From: Hypericibacter terrae
Lineage (GTDB): Bacteria; Pseudomonadota; Alphaproteobacteria; Dongiales; Dongiaceae
Reading direction: 5' to 3'
Assembly (NCBI RefSeq): GCF_008728855.1
Contig: NZ_CP042906.1
Location: forward strand, 3,559,570-3,623,569
Length of the DNA stretch: 64,000 bases
The translations under genes and the position numbers were made by a program. This document shows positions 45,055 through 52,961 of the stretch, piece by piece; the first letter of the stretch is position 1; each line of letters starts with the position of its first letter. Under the pieces are notes generated by a model, which worked only from the letters and a program-made list of their open reading frames with translations, did not search any database and was not told the DNA's origin.

Positions 45055-45792
45055 ATGATGAAAATTCTCCATGTGACTTGCAGCCCCCGTGGGCAGGCCG
45101 CCGAGAGCTATAGACTCTCTCAGAGGATTGTCAGCTCATTGCTGCAGAAAGAGCCGACGGCAATCGTCGTCAACCGAGCGATCGGTGGCGGTGCGATATC
45201 GCATGTCGATGAAGATTACGCGATTTCCCAAGGGTCGTCCGCGGACGTATCTCGGGAGGGCTCCATGGCCCTGTCCGAAGAGCTCATTCGGGAACTGGAG
45301 AGTGCAGACATGGTGGTCATTGGGACTCCCATGCATAACTTCACCGTGCCTTCTGCACTGAAGGCCTGGATCGATCACGTCGTCCGGGCTCGCCGGACCT
45401 TCAATGTGACCACAGCAGGAAAAGTAGGCACGCTTCGCGACCGTCCGGTCTTTGTCGCCATATCCTCCGGCGGAAGATTTTCCGGGGAGCGCGCGCGTCA
45501 GCCGGACTTTCTGACGCCATACTTAAAGGCCGTCCTGGGCATTATCGGACTGCATGATCTGGCGTTCTTCTCCATTGAAGGGACGGGCTCCGGTCCGGAT
45601 GCCGTCGCTGAGGCCAGGGCCAGGACAGATCGAGTGCTGCAAGAGTATTTTTCTTCGTTTCGCCCCCGATCTGCAGGCGGTGTCTGCCCCCAGCCTGCTG
45701 GTCCGGCGCCCCATAGGGGAAGACCGGAGAGCGCTCCTCCTGCAGCCACAGGGTCATCCGGCGCGGCGTCGGATCCTGGGGCACACCCTTGA
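45055..45792 (+). CDS. azoR: FMN-dependent NADH-azoreductase (AzoR family) with an abnormal C-terminal tail
   Basis: A 245-residue flavodoxin-fold enzyme. FMN-binding features are MKILHVTCSPRGQAAESYRL and GTPMHNFTVPSALKAWIDH, and VAISSGGRFSGE is the typical mid-domain loop. AzoR enzymes are about 200 residues long. Here the frame runs on after LQEYFSSF into ~41 residues rich in Pro, Ala, Ser and Gly (ending SDPGAHP). That tail is the antisense of a different, truncated gene at 45670-45901. The natural 3' end therefore appears lost in a rearrangement, and the protein may or may not tolerate the tail. Confidence 0.85.
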   Translation: MMKILHVTCSPRGQAAESYRLSQRIVSSLLQKEPTAIVVNRAIGGGAISHVDEDYAISQGSSADVSREGSMALSEELIRELESADMVVIGTPMHNFTVPSALKAWIDHVVRARRTFNVTTAGKVGTLRDRPVFVAISSGGRFSGERARQPDFLTPYLKAVLGIIGLHDLAFFSIEGTGSGPDAVAEARARTDRVLQEYFSSFRPRSAGGVCPQPAGPAPHRGRPESAPPAATGSSGAASDPGAHP

Positions 45793-45901
45793 GCGAAAAG
45801 AGGCCACCGCCGCTGACGATCGTGGCGTCGACCTGGCGGTATGTCTTCCAGCGCGCCAGGCCACCATGGGCGTCGAGAATTCGCTCCAGCAATCGGCTCA
45901 C
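45670..45901 (-). pseudogene. 5' fragment of a conserved hypothetical gene, truncated by azoR
   Basis: From a GTG at 45901 the frame reads SRLLERILDAHGGLARWKT, then ATIVSGGGLFSLKGVPQDP and RRMTLWLQEERSPVFPYGAPDQ. This is the N-terminal part of a family of roughly 250 residues found in many proteobacteria, function unknown. Beyond PDQ the similarity stops and the sequence becomes the antisense of azoR. The breakpoint is near 45670-45700. Confidence 0.6.
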
Positions 45902-45925
45902 GGCGGGACCATCTTGCCGGATCGA

Positions 45926-46406
45926 TCACCCCGCTGCCCGGAGCAGGACGGCGTTCAGCTCGTCATCCAGCGCGCGCGCGACGGCGGTGACCTGGTCAAC
46001 GCCGAACTGGCCGAAGAGCGAGGACGGCTGGTCATCCTCGAACACCGCGCGGCCCCGGTCGTCCTCATAGAGCAGGACAGGCAGCGGCGCGTAGAGGCTT
46101 GCCCGTAAGCCTTGCGCACCCGGCTCGCGATCGCCAGGAAGCTGCCGTGATCGCGGACCACGACGATCGACAATCTGGCGCCCCTCGTCTCCTGCAAGGC
46201 CACGCGATCCCGGTCGCCCGCGCGCAGATAGCGGGCGACGGCCGGGTCCACAGGGGGGCGAGGGATTCGAGGGCGGCCTTGACGGTCTCGAGATCCGAGG
46301 CCGCATCGATCCGCAGATGCCGCAGGGCGATCGTCGCCCCCGACACGGCCGGGCGCGGGGCGCGATCGTCGCGGAGGGCGGGCGAGGCCACGGACGGGAG
46401 AGACAT
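45926..46406 (-). pseudogene. DUF302 protein gene with two frameshifts
   Basis: Three minus-strand frames each hold one consecutive part of a DUF302 protein. From ATG 46406: IALRHLRIDAASDLETVKAA. Then a second frame: GARLSIVVVRDHGSFLAIAS. Then a third frame: LYAPLPVLLYEDDRGRAVFE followed by DQPSSLFGQFGV, ending with the stop at 45926. The order is right and only the frame changes, so the gene is broken. It lies 24 bp upstream of the other fragment, suggesting a dead operon. Confidence 0.7.
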
Positions 46407-46807
46407 GGTGCGGACTCCTGGGGGCAGGCTTCGATGTCGAGCAGCGTGCCGAGGTGGAACGACTCCTCGGCTGCGGGTGGCCATCGGCCGATTGCTGAAC
46501 AGCCATGGAGTCGAGACCTGTGGATCGGCATGCCACGCGACTTGCCGATCACCACCCTCTGATCCGTCGGGTCGTTCGATGAGCTTGCCGTTCTTGAATT
46601 CCGCGCCCGCACGGACCAGCGCGACGAGGCGGGGTGCGTTGACGGCACCAGGCCCGCCTCGGATTTTCAATGCCCGCTGTAAGCGCGGGGTTGGTTCAGA
46701 TCCTGTACCGGAAGGATTCAGTTCCCGAACTGGAGCCCGGCGCGCGGGCTTGAAAGTCTTCGATGGCCGGCGCCCGAGCGCCCCATCAGCCAACAAAGGA
46801 ACTGATC
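46407..46807. other. decayed intergenic region
   Basis: No intact gene. The minus strand around 46560-46650 has a protein-like stretch (LVRAGAEFKNGKLIERPDG) that I cannot assign; it may be a fragment of a mobile-element gene. Confidence 0.35.
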
Positions 46808-47365
46808 ATGCCTCACTTCAGCAACCGCCTCATCGATGGTGTCTTCCGATCCGCACGAAAGAAATCCGCGACTGCAGGAATCGCCGGTGCCGTGCTGACC
46901 GTTTGCACGCTCGCCTTCCTGGGCGCAGGACTCTCGACGGCCTCTGCCGCCTCGCTGTCGCGCAGCGTGGACGTCAACGGCACGCCTGAGGCGGTGTGGT
47001 CGATGATCGGCCCGTTCTGCGCCATCAAGGACTGGCTTCCGCCCGTCGGCAGCTGCACCGAGGACGGCAAGACCCCGCCGACGCGAATCCTCGTGACGAA
47101 GGACGGCAAGGCGACGTTCGTGGAGCGGCAGACCGCGCGCAGCGATGAAGAGCACACCTATTCCTACAGCTTCGTCTCGAGCCCGTTGCCGGTGACGCAT
47201 TACACGGCGACGATCGCGGTCGTGGCGAAGAGTGCAGGCATCTCGACAGTGACCTGGAGCGGCACCTATACCCCGGACAGCGGCCGGGAGAAGGACGCGA
47301 ACGACGCGTTGAGCGGCGTCTACGAAGCCGGCCTGAAAGAAATCCAAACCAGGCTTGCGCAGTAG
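46808..47365 (+). CDS. exported SRPBCC family protein
   Basis: A 185-residue protein with an N-terminal signal peptide (GIAGAVLTVCTLAFLGAGLS, then TASAAS). The mature part is a START/Bet v1-like fold: LSRSVDVNGTPEAVWSMIGP, then DWLPPVGSC and a final long helix. Export is unusual for this fold but recurrent in proteobacteria. I chose the ATG at 46808, which has AAAGGA upstream. The ligand is unknown. Confidence 0.8.
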   Translation: MPHFSNRLIDGVFRSARKKSATAGIAGAVLTVCTLAFLGAGLSTASAASLSRSVDVNGTPEAVWSMIGPFCAIKDWLPPVGSCTEDGKTPPTRILVTKDGKATFVERQTARSDEEHTYSYSFVSSPLPVTHYTATIAVVAKSAGISTVTWSGTYTPDSGREKDANDALSGVYEAGLKEIQTRLAQ

Positions 47366-47410
47366 GAGCGCATCCGCTGGCTGACGGTCATCGCCCTGCC
47401 CGCCAGCCCT

Positions 47411-47605
47411 GGTCCGGCGGGCTGGTGAGTGGCTTCAGCCTCATGGAAGCCGGGGGCGGCGAAGGGCCCCAGGGGCCGTCGGTGCCGACCGGTTCTATGG
47501 CGGCGGCGGCGCCAGCGGGAAGATCGGGGCCGTGCGCCGGCCGAAGCGATGCGCCGCAGCGGGCAGCGGGTCCTCGATCCCCGTCGAACCCACGCGCAAG
47601 TCATC
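47411..47605 (+). pseudogene. degraded copy of the 3' end of the beta-propeller gene at 38911-39594
   Basis: The plus strand encodes ADRFYGGGGASGKIGAVRRP, nearly the same as GDRFYCGGGSSGKIRAVRRP near the end of the propeller protein. DNA similarity continues on both sides, from the PAG...SG segment to the CGCGCAAGT that precedes the stop in the intact gene. No start or blades remain. Confidence 0.65.
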
Positions 47606-47655
47606 GATCCGCCGGCATGAACGCCAGAGGGGCGCCACTGCTGCGCCGCCAGCGG

Positions 47656-48357
47656 TCACGAAATGCGCACCCCGCGCTCCTTCTCCATATGGCGCTTCCA
47701 GCGGGTCCGGAGCTCGCCGGGGCGGGAGCCGTGGGTTTCGTCGAGGAATTCGGCGGCGGTGATGCGGTCGGTGCGGAAATGCCGGAAGTCCTGGCGCAGC
47801 TCGCACCAGGCCGCCAGCAGCCGCACGGTCTCGGCATAGCCGATGATTACCGGCCAGACGGTGCGCTCGCTCTCCTGCGTCTCCCGGTTCCGGTAGCGGA
47901 TGCGGATCTTGCGCCCGCTGCGGATCCATCGGCGGGTCTTGGCGATATCCAGCCCGTCGGGGGCCACCGCCTTGCCGGGCGGCGCGCCGATGCTGGGCTC
48001 GGCGATGAAGGGGCGCAGCCGTTCCGGCACGGCGGCCGCGATCTTGGCGATCAGGTCGCGCGCCGCGCCGGCCAGCACCGGGTCTCCGCGCTCGGCGACC
48101 CATTGCGCGCCCAGGACCGCGGCCTCGATCTCGTCGGCCGTGAGCATCAGCGGCGGCATGTCGAAACCGCGGTCGAGCACATAGCCCAGCCCCGCCTCGC
48201 CCCGGATCGGCACCCGCTGCCCCATCAGGTCGGCGATATCGCGATAGACCGACCGTTTCGAGGTTTCCAGCTCACCGGCCAGCGCGCTGGCGGTGACCGG
48301 CCGGCTCGAGCGCCGCAGGATCTGGATGATCTGGAACAAACGGTCGGCGCGGCGCAT
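47656..48357 (-). CDS. YafY-type helix-turn-helix regulator with WYL domain
   Basis: A 233-residue protein: N-terminal winged helix (MRRADRLFQIIQILRRSSRP, then VTASALAGELETSKRSVYRD) followed by a WYL domain with GRKIRIRYRNRE and GYAETVRLLAAWCELR. WYL domains bind ligands in regulators. It is divergent from the VOC gene, with a 24-bp palindrome between them, and probably controls both. Confidence 0.89.
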   Translation of the reverse strand: MRRADRLFQIIQILRRSSRPVTASALAGELETSKRSVYRDIADLMGQRVPIRGEAGLGYVLDRGFDMPPLMLTADEIEAAVLGAQWVAERGDPVLAGAARDLIAKIAAAVPERLRPFIAEPSIGAPPGKAVAPDGLDIAKTRRWIRSGRKIRIRYRNRETQESERTVWPVIIGYAETVRLLAAWCELRQDFRHFRTDRITAAEFLDETHGSRPGELRTRWKRHMEKERGVRIS

Positions 48358-48369
48358 GGCGGTCTCCTG

Positions 48370-48393
48370 CTGCTGCCAGCATGCTGTCAGCAG
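48370..48393. promoter_or_regulatory. 24-bp palindromic operator between the WYL regulator and VOC genes
   Basis: The left half CTGCTGCCAGCA and the right half TGCTGTCAGCAG are reverse complements except for one position. It lies 12 bp before the regulator start and 62 bp before the VOC gene, a good place for control of both. Confidence 0.65.
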
Positions 48394-48455
48394 GCCCCGG
48401 CTACAAGCCCGGCAACGCCCGCAACCGCGGAGCGCCCAGACCGGAAGGGAAGACC

Positions 48456-48854
48456 ATGGATTTCGTCTCGACGCGCGTCATCACCGACGACATCAAGCGC
48501 CTGGTTCGATTTTATGAGGCGATCAGCGGCCTGGCCGCGACCTGGTACACGGACGACTTTGCCGAACTAAAGACGCCGTCCTGCACCCTGGCGATCGGCA
48601 GCCAGCGCACCATGGATCTATTCGGGGCCGGCGCGGCCCGCCCCGCCGACAACCACAGCGCCATCCTCGAGTTCCGCGTCGAGGATGTCGACAAGGAATT
48701 CGAGAAGCTGGAGAAGGTGATCGGCGACGTGGTCCAGAAACCGACGACCCAGCCCTGGGGCAACCGCTCCCTACTGTTTCGCGACCCGGACGGGAACCTG
48801 GTCAATTTCTTCACGCCGGTCAGCGCGGCGGCCATCAAGAAATATGAGATTTAG
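48456..48854 (+). CDS. VOC (glyoxalase/bleomycin resistance) family protein
   Basis: A 132-residue protein with the paired beta-alpha-beta units of the VOC fold: STRVITDDIKRLVRFYEAIS at the start and SLLFRDPDGNLVNFFTP at the end. Members bind a metal or sequester small molecules. GGAAGGGA precedes the ATG. Pairing with a divergent WYL regulator is common for such genes. Confidence 0.88.
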   Translation: MDFVSTRVITDDIKRLVRFYEAISGLAATWYTDDFAELKTPSCTLAIGSQRTMDLFGAGAARPADNHSAILEFRVEDVDKEFEKLEKVIGDVVQKPTTQPWGNRSLLFRDPDGNLVNFFTPVSAAAIKKYEI

Positions 48855-48895
48855 GCACTGAGCTGGACGTTACCAGCACCTGTCGGCAACGCAGA

Positions 48896-50860
48896 TTACT
48901 CGTCACCTCGCACCGGCCAGTCGAGCGGTATTAGCGCGCGGCCTGACGCCCGCGTCCAACGCTCGCACGTCGCGGCTACGTAGCGCGGGTCGTCTGCGAA
49001 ATAGGCGTGCTCGATTAAAAGTACCTGCAATCCGGTTTGTTGGGCCACTTCTGTAAATAGGAAATCGATGTGTCGGCGCATAGCCTGAACGTCCTCGTCC
49101 TCCTCGCCGCCGACGATCTCGGCCTCATCCACATCTTCCTCTGCACGGGTCGGGAAGAACGGGCGGCTGATTTGGTCGAGCACCAGAACGCCCGGAACAG
49201 GCGCGTTCACCGACTCGAAGTAGTGCTGCAACGCGAACGATAGCGCGATGTGGATGGCTAGGTAGTTCTGGTCCGATCCCACGTCAGGCATCCGGAGAAC
49301 CGCACCGCTCTCCGCTTCGATGACGGCCACTTCCGGTTCTCGCGAAGAAAATTCGAGCTCCGAGCCAACGCAGGGCGCCACGGTAGGGAGCCTCGCAAGC
49401 GCTTCGGACGCGAACTGTGAGATTTTTCGTTCGGCCCGCTGCAGCTTAATCTTCTTGGCCTCTCGATCGACGCGGGCCTCGAGTTCCGCGATTTCGGCCC
49501 GAAGGACGTTGAGGTCGCGAGCGACCTGTCGCGGTTCGTCCATGTTCGACTCGAGGAAGAAGGAGATGCGGCCCAGCAGGTGCGCCCGAAGCTGTGCGAG
49601 GTCAGCCAGCCGCCGCGTCTCCTCTGTCTGCCGAAGCCATGTCTGGATCTGGTCGTCCACCCGCCGGAGCTCGAAGTTCAGGCTTCGGATCTGTTCGTCC
49701 AACGCCTGGTCGTGCTCGACCAGCCGCGGCATGACGCGCTCGACGGCGGCGCTCTCCGCTCGCACCTTCGTCAAGGTGGCCTGGAGGGCCTGCGCCGTCG
49801 CGCGACCGCGCTCGGAGGGCGCCTGGCACACAGGACAGATATCTGCGGCTTCGTGGAGCCGCAGGTGCTCGGCCAGCATCAGTTTCTCGCGCTGGCGGAC
49901 GACAGCTCCCTCAAACCCCGTCGCCTCGCGGAGGGCGGTCCGCGTCGCGCGCGATTGCCGCCGGGATGCTTCCAGCTGCGACAGAATCTCCCGACGGCGG
50001 TCGTGAAGCGCTCCAAGCTCGCCCTCGGTCGGATAGGCATTGGCCTCCAACTGCGTGTTCGCGACCGCCTGCAGTTGGGCCAACAACTCGCCCTCGCTGG
50101 CACCGGATGATGGCGCGGTCGCGATGCCGATTCGATGCGCCTCCGCCAGCAGGCTGGTGGCCCGCTGCTTCAGCGCACTCTCGGCCGCAGCACGCGAACG
50201 TGCCTTTGCCTCCTCCCGGTCGAGCGCACGCAGCAACTGCCGAAGCTGCCGCTCGTCGATCGCGCTCGCCTCGTCAGTTGCGCGCAGGAAGTACGGTATA
50301 GCAGCGACGATATCGCGCGCCTTTTCCGCCTTCTCGAGGCCGTGAAGTAGCACTGACTCGCTGTCGATCACCTCCTTGGTGATGAACAAATACGGCGTGA
50401 CGTGACGAACCGTGGCGCGCCCGCGATCACTGATCCCCGGCTCCATCTCGTCACCGAGGTCACCGATGCCGAACGCCCGCTCGATGAAAGCTTTGGCGGC
50501 GTCGAGCGTCGTCGCACCATCGAACGCTTCTAGGCTCGCTGGCAGCGGAAGGTTGCGGCCTGCAGCAGCGAACATGCGCGTGCTAGTCGCTTGCCCTACC
50601 GGCGGGATGACGCGGCCGACAATCATCTCCGCTTCACCGGAAACCCACTTCACGCCGACGGCGACGCTGCGCCGACGGACGTGGACCGGCAGCTCGCACT
50701 TGCTGGAACCGAGGCAATAGTCGATGGCCTTTATTAAGGCCGACTTTCCCGTGCCGGACGCGCCGGTAATGATGTTTACCGCTCCAGGCTCAAGCGTAAC
50801 GTCGCGGCGTTGACCGGAGACGCCGACGAAGAAGATGTTGGCGATGTTCCAGCGTGTCAT
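48896..50860 (-). CDS. ABC-three-component system ATPase (DUF3732, Rad50/SMC-like)
   Basis: A 654-residue SMC-like ATPase. Walker A is GASGTGKS (residues 33-40). Long coiled-coil arms (about residues 195-480) flank a CPVC zinc hook (342-345), as in Rad50. Walker B is VPGVLVLDQISRPFFP near residue 565; many relatives have DQPSQ at this point. It ends the three-gene operon by a 4-bp overlap. These ABC-3C systems were predicted to be anti-mobile-element immune systems. The ATPase probably senses foreign DNA ends or structures and activates the nuclease-like partner. Confidence 0.85.
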   Translation of the reverse strand: MTRWNIANIFFVGVSGQRRDVTLEPGAVNIITGASGTGKSALIKAIDYCLGSSKCELPVHVRRRSVAVGVKWVSGEAEMIVGRVIPPVGQATSTRMFAAAGRNLPLPASLEAFDGATTLDAAKAFIERAFGIGDLGDEMEPGISDRGRATVRHVTPYLFITKEVIDSESVLLHGLEKAEKARDIVAAIPYFLRATDEASAIDERQLRQLLRALDREEAKARSRAAAESALKQRATSLLAEAHRIGIATAPSSGASEGELLAQLQAVANTQLEANAYPTEGELGALHDRRREILSQLEASRRQSRATRTALREATGFEGAVVRQREKLMLAEHLRLHEAADICPVCQAPSERGRATAQALQATLTKVRAESAAVERVMPRLVEHDQALDEQIRSLNFELRRVDDQIQTWLRQTEETRRLADLAQLRAHLLGRISFFLESNMDEPRQVARDLNVLRAEIAELEARVDREAKKIKLQRAERKISQFASEALARLPTVAPCVGSELEFSSREPEVAVIEAESGAVLRMPDVGSDQNYLAIHIALSFALQHYFESVNAPVPGVLVLDQISRPFFPTRAEEDVDEAEIVGGEEDEDVQAMRRHIDFLFTEVAQQTGLQVLLIEHAYFADDPRYVAATCERWTRASGRALIPLDWPVRGDE

Positions 50861-51342
50861 ACCGTGAGTCCCATCATATCAAAGACCCCGCGCGTGGAGC
50901 CGGTCATCGCGAACCAGTAGCCGAGCCGTTCGGCGTGTTTGATCGCCTGCGCTGGCTCCTCGCTAAGCGCGTTCCTCGCACTTTTCTTAAATTTCCTGGG
51001 TCCCAGCCGCAGGCGTCCTCCGTCACCGAACTCCACGACCCGGGTGAAGCAAGCAAAGCGGATCGCCTCAGTGACGATCTCCATCGTTGCGTTGCCTCGT
51101 GCCGCCAATCCCACCTGCACGCGTGGGTTGCGCTCCAGCCACTCCAGAAGCCCCGTACTTTTGTTGGTCCCCCTGAATGCGATAGCGAGATCGCCCGACA
51201 AAGCGAGCGGCAGCGCCAAATAAATGAGCGGCACCTCCGGTCCGCCCTCGTTCACCGACAGATAGGCGGTGGTAAAGGCTACTAGTGCGTAAGTGCAGTA
51301 GGCGGGGTTCGTCTCGGAGAAGACGTCGTGCGCGACCTTCAT
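50857..51342 (-). CDS. ABC-three-component system middle component
   Basis: A 161-residue protein with no catalytic motif, beginning MKVAHDVFSETNPAYCTYAL. NPAYC, the PLIYLALPLALSG segment and a helix-turn-helix-like middle are typical of the small middle components in these operons, which probably bridge ATPase and effector. It overlaps its neighbours by 4 bp on each side (ATGA at both joints), so translation is coupled. Confidence 0.8.
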   Translation of the reverse strand: MKVAHDVFSETNPAYCTYALVAFTTAYLSVNEGGPEVPLIYLALPLALSGDLAIAFRGTNKSTGLLEWLERNPRVQVGLAARGNATMEIVTEAIRFACFTRVVEFGDGGRLRLGPRKFKKSARNALSEEPAQAIKHAERLGYWFAMTGSTRGVFDMMGLTV

Positions 51343-52556
51343 TTGTCGCCTATTAGCAAGTCGGCGAATTCAGGGTGCCAGCCGACCTTGAGGTTGATGG
51401 CGAGGACCTGGTAGCTGCCCCGCACATAATAGGGCGCGGTCCAGCCCTCGGCGATCGCGCGCACCACCATGGGGGCTTGTTCGTGCGTCCAGCGCAGAAG
51501 TTTCAGGCCCGACTCGCACTTCTTCTTATCTTCCACTGCGGCGCATTCTTCCACCATCTGCGTGTGGTGATCGGACCAGTGCTCTTGCAACACGATGTCA
51601 TAGTCATTGATCATCGCCGCCATCGCCGGGTTTGCGTTCAGCCACCGCGAACGCTGTTCCCGCGCCTTCCATTCCTCGCGGATTGCCTTCGACAGGTCAG
51701 ACTTTTTGCCCTCCACCAGACGAATCTGACGGGCGAGCATACCATCGGGCTGATAGTCCTCGGGCGGCGAGGCAGTTTCGAATTCGGGAAGGAGCTTGCT
51801 CTCTTCCAGATCGCCGACAATGGACATGATCTGCGCCTGAAGCTCACCGCGCGTCACCGACCGTTCGCGCTTGCCGCAGAGGGAATAGACGATCTGCCGG
51901 TCCCACCACTCAATCAAGCGCTTGGCGACAAACGGTCGCTGTTCGACTGGAAGGAGCTTAAGATGGCCGGAGACTCGTCCCTCGATTTCATCAATAGTCG
52001 GACTGTTTTGCTGAATGAGGGCGCGGCGGATGAGGTTCAGGCGCTCGGTTTCCGACAGGGTTAGGAAAGTCTCGCACCCGTCCGCGCGATCTGCATAGGG
52101 CGGCGTCGTCTTCTTAGCTTTCGCCTCAGCGCGGGCATCGACCACCCGCTGCGCTTCCTCGACCATGGCCTCCACAAGGACAGTCCGATCCGTGTCCAGA
52201 TTAGTGAGAGCCTGCAGGGGGCTGTCCATCGGGATGCCCCCGACCGCGACCAGGTGCAGCGTCGTGTCCGCGAGCGTCAGGGTCGGCAAGATATCCGCCC
52301 AGACTTTGACAGTTCGCCAGAGCGCCCGGGCCTTCAGCGTAATCGGTGGCGGCGTAGCGCTAATCGAATGCTTTAACTGATAAAGCAAGGTATGGCCATC
52401 CGCACTCAGTTCGACATCGTCGAGCCGCTCCACCGCGACGGCGGCGTTGTCCGCGCTCTGAGCGACCAGGGTCTCGAGCGCGAAGAACGCTTGGTAGTAA
52501 AAGCCCAGCGCAGCGGCATCGGCCCCGTGCGTTTTGCCTTGCTGTTCCTCGTCCAT
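51339..52556 (-). CDS. ABC-three-component system effector with nuclease-like N-terminus
   Basis: A 405-residue protein. The N-terminal ~130 residues have LGFYYQAFFALETLVAQ, then VAVERLDDVEL and LLYQLKHS, the E...D...QxK pattern of restriction-endonuclease-fold nucleases such as those in Cap4/DUF4297-type proteins. The C-terminal ~130 residues (LNANPAMAAMINDYDIVLQE, then GWHPEFADLL) match the domain shared by ABC-3C third components. It is the first gene of the operon, so the DNA-cutting partner is made with the sensor. Nuclease activity is inferred. Confidence 0.78.
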   Translation of the reverse strand: MDEEQQGKTHGADAAALGFYYQAFFALETLVAQSADNAAVAVERLDDVELSADGHTLLYQLKHSISATPPPITLKARALWRTVKVWADILPTLTLADTTLHLVAVGGIPMDSPLQALTNLDTDRTVLVEAMVEEAQRVVDARAEAKAKKTTPPYADRADGCETFLTLSETERLNLIRRALIQQNSPTIDEIEGRVSGHLKLLPVEQRPFVAKRLIEWWDRQIVYSLCGKRERSVTRGELQAQIMSIVGDLEESKLLPEFETASPPEDYQPDGMLARQIRLVEGKKSDLSKAIREEWKAREQRSRWLNANPAMAAMINDYDIVLQEHWSDHHTQMVEECAAVEDKKKCESGLKLLRWTHEQAPMVVRAIAEGWTAPYYVRGSYQVLAINLKVGWHPEFADLLIGDK

Positions 52557-52729
52557 CCCGCTTAATCCATCCCACTCGCGGTTCGATTGTGGTTGACTTG
52601 AAACACAACCGCAATAGCTCAGCGCCCAACGCCGTTGACGAAGGATATAAAATCATCCGCGAAACCGCCAATAACCGTCTATTTTTCCTACACTATTCTC
52701 CTCCCAAGCCCTCCACGAACATCTTACCC

Positions 52730-52945
52730 TCACGCCCACCCGATCGTCCCGGGCGGCTTCGATGTCACGTCGTAAACCACGCGATTGATCCCCCATACCT
52801 CGTTGACGATGCGCGTCAAGACGCGGCCGAGGAAGTCCATCGGGAAGGGGAAGAAGTCGCCGGTTATGCCGTCGGTCGAGTTGACGGCTCTTAGGGCGCT
52901 GACACGGCTATAAATGTTGGCGTCGCCCATTACGCCGAGATGATC
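52730..52945 (-). pseudogene. guaA: guaA (GMP synthase) 3' fragment A
   Basis: The minus strand encodes [40 protein letters not shown] and [20 protein letters not shown], ending PPGTIGWA and a stop at 52730. This is the last ~68 codons of GMP synthase. Similarity begins at GVMGD, where the neighbouring metallopeptidase gene ends. The preceding guaA segment (fragment C) is found 4.2 kb away at 57120-57295. Confidence 0.9.
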
Positions 52946-52961
52946 CACGGAGCTGGTCGCC

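Noticed and set aside
46560..46720. Protein-like minus-strand text (FKNGKLIERPDG) as a transposase fragment
   Set aside because: I could not match it to a known transposase family and saw no terminal repeats.
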